49,773 nt of DNA, from IMG/VR virus record IMGVR_UViG_3300025598_000053, positions 1 to 49,773 of that record, one strand, 5' to 3'. Origin of the DNA: a virus. How positions within the stretch are numbered: the stretch's first letter is position 1; each line of letters starts with the position of its first letter. The translations under genes and the position numbers were made by a program. Of the stretch, positions 42,994-49,773 are shown piece after piece. Below the pieces are notes generated by a model. The model worked only from the letters and a program-made list of their open reading frames with translations. It ran no database searches and was not told where the DNA came from.

Positions 42994-43389
42994 ATGAGTC
43001 ATTTTGCACAGATAGATGCTAACAACATTGTTACCAGAGTTCTTGTCATTGAACAAGACATGGTAAACACTGGTCTATTTGGAGAGCCTAATACCTTCAT
43101 TCAGACCTCATACAATACAAGAAACGGTATTCATTATGATCCTGTTACAGGTCAAGAAGACAGCGGTACTGCATTGAGATATAGATATGCTGGTATCGGT
43201 ATGGTTTATGACAGAGCAAATGACGTTTTCGCATTACCAAAACCAGAAGGTATGAACAGTTGGGTTTACTCAAGCAACACATGGGCTTGGAAACCTCCTG
43301 TTGACATGCCTACAGATGCAGTACCACCAAATTATTACAGATGGGAAGAGTCTAACACTTCTTGGATTCTAATAACAGTAACACAATAA
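42994..43389 (+). CDS. Small fibre-associated protein
   Basis: 131 aa. SHFAQIDANNIVTRVLVIEQ, NTFIQTSYNTRNGIHYDPVT, RYRYAGIGMVYDRANDVFAL, then a Trp/Pro-rich end (SWVYSSNTWAWKPPVDMP; YYRWEESNTSWIL). This is a widespread small protein of marine myoviruses (MxxFAxLDxNNxVxxVxVV...YAGIGYxYD...DVFxxPxP..SW), usually next to fibre genes. The biochemical role is not known. It has the clearest ribosome binding site in this part of the window and heads the cassette B transcription unit. Confidence 0.8.
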   Translation: MSHFAQIDANNIVTRVLVIEQDMVNTGLFGEPNTFIQTSYNTRNGIHYDPVTGQEDSGTALRYRYAGIGMVYDRANDVFALPKPEGMNSWVYSSNTWAWKPPVDMPTDAVPPNYYRWEESNTSWILITVTQ

Positions 43390-43390
43390 C

Positions 43391-43723
43391 ATGGCATTTC
43401 CAACCTCACCCACTAACGGTCAAACAGCAGTAGTAAATGGTATTTCATATACCTATAACTCTACGACTAATTCGTGGGGAAGAGTTGCTCAAAGTGTCCG
43501 AATCACATACACAGCGAGTCCTACACCACCTACAAATCCACTTCAAGGTGACCAGTGGTACAATAATACGACTGATGTGCTTTACGAATACACAAACGAT
43601 ACCGTTTCATCTTATTGGTTAGACATACAGACACCAGCATTTGTTGGTTCAAACGCAACAACAGTTACAGGAGTATCGACAGGTAAATCACTTGCTATGT
43701 CGGTATTATTCGGAGCACAATAA
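43391..43723 (+). CDS. Linker protein, cassette B
   Basis: 110 aa. AFPTSPTNGQTAVVNGISYT then YNSTTNSWGRV is the NGQTAxVNGIxYxYNSxxNxWxR module typical of phage fibre N-termini. GDQWYNNTTDVLYEYTNDTV, SSYWLDIQTPAF matches the C-terminal part of the 533-aa fibre and the middle of the 183-aa protein. It is the short version of the linker common to all three cassettes. The stop and next ATG overlap (TAATG). Confidence 0.75.
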   Translation: MAFPTSPTNGQTAVVNGISYTYNSTTNSWGRVAQSVRITYTASPTPPTNPLQGDQWYNNTTDVLYEYTNDTVSSYWLDIQTPAFVGSNATTVTGVSTGKSLAMSVLFGAQ

Positions 43724-44073
43724 TGACAACCCCTAATCTAGTTCAAATCAATTATCTAAACGGCAATACAGCAGTACAAAACGTTACGACAACTGCAACT
43801 GCTATTATTTCAAATGCAAATAATTCAAATCAATTGTTTAGAATTGACAGTTTAGTTGTTGCAAATTATTCTACGAACGTTCAATATATTACCGCAGACA
43901 TATACAGAAACAATGTACCTTATATTATTGTTTCAAATATTTCAATGCCGGCAAATACAACCTTCGGTGTCTTTGATAGAATCTTCTATGCAAATGAAGG
44001 TGATGCAATTCGTCTAACAGCAAGTAACAACGGCACACTTCAAGCAGTTGCAACATACGAGGTAATGGGTTAA
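43723..44073 (+). CDS. Small beta protein, cassette B
   Basis: 116 aa. LVQINYLNGNTAVQNVTTTA, FRIDSLVVANYSTNVQYITA, DIYRNNVPYIIVSNISM and FGVFDRIFYANEGDAIRLTA then ATYEVMG. It occupies the same slot and is about the same length as the 109-aa proteins of cassettes A and C but is not obviously homologous at sequence level, so it looks like a positional replacement. It is coupled to the following LamG gene by TAATG. Confidence 0.7.
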   Translation: MTTPNLVQINYLNGNTAVQNVTTTATAIISNANNSNQLFRIDSLVVANYSTNVQYITADIYRNNVPYIIVSNISMPANTTFGVFDRIFYANEGDAIRLTASNNGTLQAVATYEVMG

Positions 44074-46004
44074 TGTTTAATGGTGGATTTAAAGGTGTAA
44101 GAGCGGCTGATGGCGCCGGCTTTGTCTCGGCTAGAGATGTTGCCGTTCAGCAGAGTAGTCCACAACCTAAAATAACTTCTTGGGCATACACTAATGGTGC
44201 TTATGTGCCTTATCCCGATACTGCTATTGCTGGTGGTGAAACTATAGTTATTTACGGTTCAGGCTTTCAAAGTAACGCTAACGTAGTTATTGGTGGCACA
44301 ACAATAACAAGCACAAGACTAGATCCAAATAGAATTACATTTACTGCACCATCTTTGAGTGCTGGTTCTTATCCTCTTTATGTTGCGAATCCTGGTGGTG
44401 GTACAGCAGTTTATTTACCTGGAGTAGTATACAATAGTTATCCAGTTTTTAATTCAACGTCATATGCAAATACATTTGTATCAGCAACAACGTCTGTAGG
44501 TTTTAGTTTGAATGTCACTGGTTCTCCAAGTTTAACATTTAGTTTACAAAGCGGTTCGAGTTTACCAACAGGATTGACTTTAGCGGCTAACGGATACATT
44601 TCAGGTAGTACGACAGTATCAAATACAACAGTATACAATTTTACTGTTATTGCAACAGATTCATATGCACAAGCAACTCAGGCATCTATAACATATACAA
44701 TTACATATGTTATTTCTGATACATATTTTAATTCTACAACATTGTTATTAAACGGTGAGACTAATACAAATACATATATTCAAGATATAAGTACAAACAA
44801 TTTTGCGTTGACACCCATCGGTGCGGCAACACCAAATAGATTTAGCCCTCTATGGGGAAATGGATATTATGGTGTTGATTTTTTTTATGGTGGCTTTCAA
44901 ACACCTGCAAGTAGTTTAACAAATATTACTGGAAGTTTTACTTCAACCTCAACGTTTACAATTGAGACGTTTGTTAAAATGAACGCATTGCCGGCTTCAA
45001 CGGGCGTTAATCTTGTTGGTGATATGCAAGTTACATCAACATTAAATTATTGGTCATTTCAGATTAATACTTCAGGACAGTTACAACTATATTGGTACAA
45101 CGGTTCAGTACAAACAGCAGTTGGTAATACTGTAATGGTGCCTGGTTCTTGGTATCATGTAGCAGTTTCAATTTCATCCGGTGCTATTAAATTATTTGTG
45201 AATGGTGTTTTACAAACTATAACAGGAACAACTACGACATCAACACCAACAGGTTCAACTTCATATATTTCTGTTGGTGAATATAATTCTTATGGTTTTA
45301 ATGGTACTTTAAGTAATCTTAGAATTTCAAGTACGGCATTATATTCAACAACATTTACCGCACCAACATCACCATTAACATCACAAGCAAATACTACTTT
45401 CTTGTCATGCCTATCAAATCAATTTTCAGACATTGGTCCAAATAGTTATGCATTAACATTAAGTTCAACACCAAAAGTGGTTGCAAGTCAACCATTTGCG
45501 ACATTACCAACAACATCAACAGCAAATACAAACGGTCAAGGATATTATAGCGGTGCAATTCTTGGTGGTAGCAATTTACTAACTTATCCAACTTCATTAA
45601 ATTTAGGTACTGCACCATTTACAATTGAATTTTGGTTCTATATTTCGAATCTTGGTAATAGCGGCATTTATTTTTTGTATGATTATATCAATAACAGTTC
45701 AAGATGGACAGTACAATGGAACGGACCCGGATGGGCAATTGGGCATTATGATGGAGGTAGTTGGATATATACTGCAACTTCAACAAGTTCAGTAACACTA
45801 GGACAATGGACGCATTTAGCAATTACTAGAGATTCTAGTAGTACAATGAGAGTGTATGTGAATGGTGTTTTAGGTGCTACGACTGCAAACTTTACAAGAA
45901 ACTTTACAAATTCTGGTAGTTCAAAAACAATTCTAAATGACCCTACTGGTGATGGTACAGCAACTGGTTTCATGTCAAATCTACGTATCGTTAACGGTAC
46001 GTAG
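44073..46004 (+). CDS. LamG receptor-binding protein, N-terminal part up to an in-frame TAG
   Basis: 643 aa. IPT/TIG-like domain at ~45-115 (ETIVIYGSGFQSNANVVIGG; SLSAGSYPLYVANPGGGTAV), Ig-like domain at ~120-210 (SLQSGSSLPTGLTLAANGYI), then LamG units starting near 268 and 492. It ends FMSNLRIVNGT-stop, just where paralogous LamG repeats read NGTAVYT. The same frame continues without interruption as IYTGSSFTPSTTPLTAV into the 872-aa ORF. If the TAG were a sense codon the protein would be ~1537 aa with six LamG units at the same positions as its 1547-aa paralogue. Either a truncated or inactivated gene, a readthrough protein, or a local sequence error. Confidence 0.8.
   Translation: MFNGGFKGVRAADGAGFVSARDVAVQQSSPQPKITSWAYTNGAYVPYPDTAIAGGETIVIYGSGFQSNANVVIGGTTITSTRLDPNRITFTAPSLSAGSYPLYVANPGGGTAVYLPGVVYNSYPVFNSTSYANTFVSATTSVGFSLNVTGSPSLTFSLQSGSSLPTGLTLAANGYISGSTTVSNTTVYNFTVIATDSYAQATQASITYTITYVISDTYFNSTTLLLNGETNTNTYIQDISTNNFALTPIGAATPNRFSPLWGNGYYGVDFFYGGFQTPASSLTNITGSFTSTSTFTIETFVKMNALPASTGVNLVGDMQVTSTLNYWSFQINTSGQLQLYWYNGSVQTAVGNTVMVPGSWYHVAVSISSGAIKLFVNGVLQTITGTTTTSTPTGSTSYISVGEYNSYGFNGTLSNLRISSTALYSTTFTAPTSPLTSQANTTFLSCLSNQFSDIGPNSYALTLSSTPKVVASQPFATLPTTSTANTNGQGYYSGAILGGSNLLTYPTSLNLGTAPFTIEFWFYISNLGNSGIYFLYDYINNSSRWTVQWNGPGWAIGHYDGGSWIYTATSTSSVTLGQWTHLAITRDSSSTMRVYVNGVLGATTANFTRNFTNSGSSKTILNDPTGDGTATGFMSNLRIVNGT
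45981..46004 (+). other. 24-nt near-perfect palindrome ending exactly at the TAG
   Basis: The left half CTACGTATCGTT and right half AACGGTACGTAG are complementary at every position except 45988/45997, which form a T-G (G-U) pair. The centre is GTTAAC. The last three bases are the in-frame TAG. The paralogous site in the 1547-aa gene (near 40231) reads GGTACCGCA and lacks this symmetry. Confidence 0.9.
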
Positions 46005-46067
46005 ATTTATACCGGAAGCAGTTTTACACCAAGCACGACACCATTAACTGCTGTTGCCGGTACTACA

Positions 46068-48686
46068 ATGTTGACATTACAAAATTCAACATTCATTGAC
46101 AACTCAGCAAACAATAATGTATTTACTCCAACAGGTTTGCCTTATGTGTCTCAGAATCAACCGTTTGCATCACCAACAGTTACAAGTAATACTATAACAC
46201 CTAACATATACGGTTCTGGATATTTGGATGGTAGTACTGGATATCTAACAACACCAGCGGGAAGTTATGCTGATTTTGGTAGTAACGCATTTACTGTTGA
46301 GTGCTGGATATATACAACAGTAACTTCAACGCAACAAGTTATAGCGTTTCATGGTTGGTCTGGATCAGGAGGGTATAACAATGGTTGGAATTTGCAAATT
46401 AATACTAGCAACCAAATAGCTTTTTATGCTAACGGCACATTAGTAGCGTTTACTGATTTAGTAATATCACCAAATAACTGGACGCATATTGCAGTAGTTG
46501 GTTCAGGTGGAGTACTGTCAGCTTATAAAAATGGAATAAAAAGCACAGTTACAAACACTTACACTTCTATTGTAGCTAGAGCAACTGCGACTACTGTATT
46601 AGGCGGATGGAATAATACAAATGAAAATATTGCTGAAAGATATTGGTATGCAGGATACATTAGTAATTTTAGAATAGTCAATGGTACTGCACTATATACG
46701 AATACTTTTTTACCACCAAATCAACCAGTAACACCAATTTCTAATACGCAATTATTATCATTGCAATATAAAAATTCAGCAAATAATAATGTGTTCTACG
46801 ATGATTCTGTTAATAATTGGCCTTTAACTAGAACCGGTGCCGCAACACAAGGAACATTTACACCATTCACTCAAACAGGATGGAGTAATTATTTCGACCA
46901 AGGTATCGGTGGATTTATATCAACACCAGGTAACCCCACACAATTACAATTAGGTTCAAATAACTTTACAGTAGAATGTTGGTTCTTTATGACGGCCGCA
47001 CCGACTTGGTCCGTTGCAACTATTTTTAGTGTTGAAGCAAATGGTTTAGATGGAGTATTCATTGGTATAAATGGTACAAATACTCCTACTATGCAACCTG
47101 TGATGTATTTGTCAACTACCGGCGGTTCTTATACAGGTAATGCAAATCCTGGATTATTTTCAACAACATTGTCGTTGAATAAATGGACACACATTGCTTA
47201 TGTACGTAACGGTAATGTATTTTCTTGTTACATAAACGGTGTACAAGACCCAACAACATTTATATTACCAGGTGCTTTATCATACAATTCTAGTTGCAAT
47301 GCAACTGTCGGTGCAAGAGCGGCTAATGCTGGTAACTATTTCCCTGGTATTTTAAGTAATGTTAGAGTAATTAATGGTACGGCACTTTATACCAGTAATT
47401 TTACACCATCAACAACACCATTAACAGCAGTTGCAAATACTGCATTATTAACTTGTCAAAGTAATAGATTTATAGATAATTCAAACAATACTTTTACTCT
47501 AACTCAACCTAATGGTGGTGTGCAAGTTGAACCGTTTTCACCATTTCCACCAGGCGTAACGTACTCAACCGCAAACAATGGGGCGTCATTGTATTTTAGT
47601 AGTTCAAGTGACTCTGTTGTACAAGGTTCAACTACTGCTTGGGTATTTGCTGGTGATTTTACAATTGAAGGATGGTTCTTTTTCATGCCTTCAGGTGCAG
47701 GAACTTCTAGAGCGTTTGTTAATACCTCAGGCGGTAACATGTATTTGAATACCGATAATACATTACACTATGTGTTTCAAGGCGTTACAGATTTTGGTAG
47801 TTCTCAAACAGTAAATGCAGGACAATGGGTTCACCTAGTTGTATGTCGAAACGGAGGAACTTATAGATTCTTCGTAAACGGTAACATGACTACAGGTACA
47901 GGCAGTACAGCATCTATAGGTGCAACAGGAGGAATAAACGTAGGAACAGCGAGTGCGTTTTATGCTTACGGTGTTAAAATTTCAAATGGTGTTTCATTAT
48001 ATAATTCTTCTTTTACGATTCCAAACTCATTGACTACAGTTGCATCAAACAATTCTTTGGCACTATTAGGTACAAATTCAGGTATTCAAGATGTTACTGG
48101 TAAAAATGATATTATAACATATGGTTCTCTGAAAACACAAGCCAACACAGTTAAGTTTGGTAATAATTCAATGTATTTTGATGGTAGTACAGGTTATGCT
48201 TTAATACCAAACTCAGCATTTATGTTGGTCGGTTCTAGCAATTTTACAATCGAATATTGGTTATACCCAACAACATCAACGACTCAAAGTCCATTCATGT
48301 TAAATGGAAATGGATCTGGCTATGGTATACGAGCAGATATAGTTGGCACTTCAAATTACGTACAATTATTAGTTTCGACAAGTGGTAGTTCATGGGCTAT
48401 CAATTCGACAAGTAGTACAGCAGTATCACTTAACAGTTGGTCGCATATAGCGATAGTGAGAAACGGAACTGCTATGACGGTTTATCTCAATGGAAATAGC
48501 ATTATTAGTACCACGATATCCGGTTCTATTGTATTAGGAACTATTAATTATGTTGGTGCATCATATTATAGTAGTGCGCCAGTTTACTTTTTTAACGGTT
48601 ATATGGATGATTTTAGAATTACGAATGGTATTGCTAGATATACCGGTAACTTTACTCCACCAGCCTTTCAATTTTTAGGTCAATAA
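46068..48686 (+). CDS. LamG receptor-binding protein, C-terminal part after the TAG
   Basis: 872 aa counted from the first ATG (46068); the open frame actually continues directly from the TAG at 46004. It has four LamG units starting near 46217, 46890, 47583 and 48175 (SGYLDGSTGYLTTPAG; FGSNAFTVECWIY; NNWTHIAVVGSGG; AGYISNFRIVNGTALYT), and ends FNGYMDDFRITNGIARYTGN with FTPPAFQFLGQ, as in the paralogue. No ribosome binding site precedes ATG 46068, which lies inside a LamG linker, so independent translation is doubtful. The coding sequence is intact over 2.6 kb, with no other stop or frameshift, which argues that any inactivation is recent or that readthrough occurs. Confidence 0.75.
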   Translation: MLTLQNSTFIDNSANNNVFTPTGLPYVSQNQPFASPTVTSNTITPNIYGSGYLDGSTGYLTTPAGSYADFGSNAFTVECWIYTTVTSTQQVIAFHGWSGSGGYNNGWNLQINTSNQIAFYANGTLVAFTDLVISPNNWTHIAVVGSGGVLSAYKNGIKSTVTNTYTSIVARATATTVLGGWNNTNENIAERYWYAGYISNFRIVNGTALYTNTFLPPNQPVTPISNTQLLSLQYKNSANNNVFYDDSVNNWPLTRTGAATQGTFTPFTQTGWSNYFDQGIGGFISTPGNPTQLQLGSNNFTVECWFFMTAAPTWSVATIFSVEANGLDGVFIGINGTNTPTMQPVMYLSTTGGSYTGNANPGLFSTTLSLNKWTHIAYVRNGNVFSCYINGVQDPTTFILPGALSYNSSCNATVGARAANAGNYFPGILSNVRVINGTALYTSNFTPSTTPLTAVANTALLTCQSNRFIDNSNNTFTLTQPNGGVQVEPFSPFPPGVTYSTANNGASLYFSSSSDSVVQGSTTAWVFAGDFTIEGWFFFMPSGAGTSRAFVNTSGGNMYLNTDNTLHYVFQGVTDFGSSQTVNAGQWVHLVVCRNGGTYRFFVNGNMTTGTGSTASIGATGGINVGTASAFYAYGVKISNGVSLYNSSFTIPNSLTTVASNNSLALLGTNSGIQDVTGKNDIITYGSLKTQANTVKFGNNSMYFDGSTGYALIPNSAFMLVGSSNFTIEYWLYPTTSTTQSPFMLNGNGSGYGIRADIVGTSNYVQLLVSTSGSSWAINSTSSTAVSLNSWSHIAIVRNGTAMTVYLNGNSIISTTISGSIVLGTINYVGASYYSSAPVYFFNGYMDDFRITNGIARYTGNFTPPAFQFLGQ

Positions 48687-48689
48687 ATA
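48682..48689 (+). promoter_or_regulatory. Late promoter box AATAAATA before cassette C
   Basis: AATAAATA contains the TAA stop of the LamG frame and lies 23 nt before the ATG at 48713, the same arrangement as at 42963-42970. Confidence 0.55.
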
Positions 48690-48712
48690 GAAGATAACTC
48701 AACTAAGATATC

Positions 48713-49264
48713 ATGTCATTTCCAGTCGCAACATCAAACGGTCAAACAGCATTAGTTAACGGCATTACGTATGTCTGGAACTCTTCTATTGGCACTTGGA
48801 CTCGCCAACAGGCTTACCTTGGTCAAATAATTGTTTCTAATACTGCGCCGTCAATTAACGTTGTCGGTACTCAATGGTATTCTCAGACTGACGATGTTAT
48901 CTATGAGTGGACTACAAGCAACGGAAGTAACTTCTTCTGGTTAGATATCTCATCTTCTGCGGTAGTTTCAAACGTTGCGTTGACACCATTTCTAACAAGT
49001 ACTATTGCAAATAGCGCAAACACATTTGCCAATACAGCAAACGCATTAGTTCTTGCTCAAGAAACGCTTTCAACGGCAAACGTTTCAAATTACGCAAATA
49101 ATGTTGTCGCAAATTTAGCAAACGGTATATATGCATCGGCAACATTAAATGTTAATTCTGTTAATGCAAATACATTGAGTATCGGAACTCAAAATGCTAA
49201 TACATACATATTATCATACATGCAACAAAATTCTTTCAACCCATTCTTCTTAGCGGGAATGTAG
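48713..49264 (+). CDS. Linker/fibre protein, cassette C first gene, ending in TAG
   Basis: 183 aa. NGQTALVNGITYVWNSSIGT then WTRQ, GTQWYSQTDDVIYEWTTSN and NFFWLDISSSAV parallel the 110-aa cassette B protein. A short Ala/Asn-rich segment (ANTFANTANALVLAQ) and the C-terminus IGTQNANTYILSYMQQN, FFLAGM parallel the 533-aa protein of cassette A. It appears to be a compact version of that fibre without the heptad stalk. The stop is TAG, three codons before and in frame with the next gene, and forms part of its TAGAGG ribosome binding site. Confidence 0.75.
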   Translation: MSFPVATSNGQTALVNGITYVWNSSIGTWTRQQAYLGQIIVSNTAPSINVVGTQWYSQTDDVIYEWTTSNGSNFFWLDISSSAVVSNVALTPFLTSTIANSANTFANTANALVLAQETLSTANVSNYANNVVANLANGIYASATLNVNSVNANTLSIGTQNANTYILSYMQQNSFNPFFLAGM

Positions 49265-49273
49265 AGGTACATT

Positions 49274-49603
49274 ATGCCAATAAAATACAGAACATTAGCC
49301 CAATCAAATCCTGCCGCAAATACACCTACTGTAATCTATACAGTACCGGCAAATACACAGACTGTCGTTTCAACATTTCAAGTCTGTAATCAAAACGTAA
49401 ATGCGGCATCTTTCTTTATTTCAACGCAAGTTGCTGGTGCATCATTAGCAAACTCTCAGTATGTTGCTTTCAACACAACAGTACCAGGATACGACTCAAT
49501 TTCATTTACTATTGGTATGGCTTTAGGTAATACAGATACCGTAACAGTTCAAGCCAATACACCTAACGTTTCATTTGTAATGTTTGGATCGGAAATAACC
49601 TAA
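49274..49603 (+). CDS. Small beta protein, cassette C
   Basis: 109 aa, paralogue of the cassette A protein of identical length: TLAQSNPAANTPTVIYTVPA, NTQTVVSTFQVCNQNVNAAS, GMALGNTDTVTVQANTPNVS and a FGSEIT end. It sits between the linker gene and a new tip gene, with a TAATG overlap to the latter. The function is unknown; conservation between cassettes with different tips suggests an adaptor role. Confidence 0.75.
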   Translation: MPIKYRTLAQSNPAANTPTVIYTVPANTQTVVSTFQVCNQNVNAASFFISTQVAGASLANSQYVAFNTTVPGYDSISFTIGMALGNTDTVTVQANTPNVSFVMFGSEIT

Positions 49604-49773
49604 TGGCAGTTAAAAGAGATTCTCAAAACTCTGTTAAGAATAGAACAATCTCTGCTATCAATAGTGGTGGTGGAGGTGGTTCTACCACATCAACTACATA
49701 TCAAATTCGTTACTTAGCAGTAGCTGGTGGAGGTGGAGGTGGTTACGCACCAGGATCACCAAAAACTACAGTT
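49603..49773 (+). CDS. Glycine-rich tip protein, cassette C (3' end outside window)
   Basis: 57 codons visible from ATG 49603: AVKRDSQNSVKNRTISAINS, a Gly run, then YQIRYLAVAGGGGGGYAPGS. The basic N-terminus resembles that of the 1547-aa LamG protein (RRASIGTTAERTVRNQS), while the YLAVAGGGGGG start is the glycine-rich domain seen in the 344-aa adhesin-like protein. So cassette C carries the same kind of N-terminal plug but a different tip. It continues beyond the window. Confidence 0.75.
   Translation, partial: MAVKRDSQNSVKNRTISAINSGGGGGSTTSTTYQIRYLAVAGGGGGGYAPGSPKTTV

Noticed and set aside
21457-49773. Diversity-generating retroelement for the fibre tips
   Set aside because: No reverse transcriptase, template repeat or A-biased variable repeat pair was seen; the tip differences are domain-level.
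1-49773. Genome-wide TGA recoding suggested by zero TGA stops
   Set aside because: Genes contain no internal TGA codons, and TAA preference plus TAATG and TAAATA overlaps explains the pattern.

Overview
This window is the tail, baseplate and tail-fibre region of an AT-rich T4-like myovirus. The wedge and hub proteins (gp48, gp53, gp27, gp5, gp25, gp6, gp7, gp8) and the promoters (T4-type late -10 boxes of the form NNTAAATA) place it in the broad marine/freshwater T4-like group that includes cyanophages and pelagiphages. The host cannot be read from the sequence. No tRNA, integrase, CRISPR array or insertion sequence was seen. Genes are packed end to end, often with TAATG stop/start overlaps. 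30 of 33 complete reading frames end in TAA, 3 in TAG and none in TGA.

Layout. (1) 1-193, minus strand: 5' part of a gp4-like head completion gene, divergent from everything else. (2) 194-262: a compact divergent late promoter pair. (3) 263-13812: tail tube cap and baseplate genes in the order 48, 53, 27, 5-OB domain, unknown helical protein, 5-spike, 25, 6, 7, a fibre-like insert, 8. The T4 gp5 protein is dispersed here: the OB fold and the beta-helical spike are separate genes, no lysozyme is visible, and a helical Cys-containing protein lies between them. (4) 13822-21448: a very large DUF4815-type structural protein that appears split in two by an S74 chaperone domain, then a small coiled-coil protein. 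(5) 21457-35783: a series of long fibres (978, 707, 1512 and 936 aa) with small companion proteins and a glycine-rich adhesin-like protein. (6) 35813 to the end: three related receptor-binding cassettes, each with a linker/fibre gene, a small beta protein, then a large tip gene (six LamG domains; six LamG domains broken by an amber codon; a glycine-rich protein cut by the window edge).

How the genes probably work together: the first block builds the cell-puncturing hub and the wedges. The DUF4815 pair and the S74-terminated fibre probably sit at the baseplate periphery. More than half the window then supplies trimeric stalks (Ala/Asn heptads), shared attachment modules and varied tips, which looks like an arsenal of receptor binders expressed late.

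Most notable signals: apparent complete absence of GCWGC sites despite many Ala-Ala codon pairs; an in-frame TAG at the exact end of a 24-nt near-perfect palindrome inside a six-LamG protein; all three TAG codons being in frame with a downstream ORF; late promoters at a near-constant 23-27 nt from start codons, several containing the upstream stop codon; and a shared C-terminal D-G/N-G-x-F tail on four otherwise unlike proteins.
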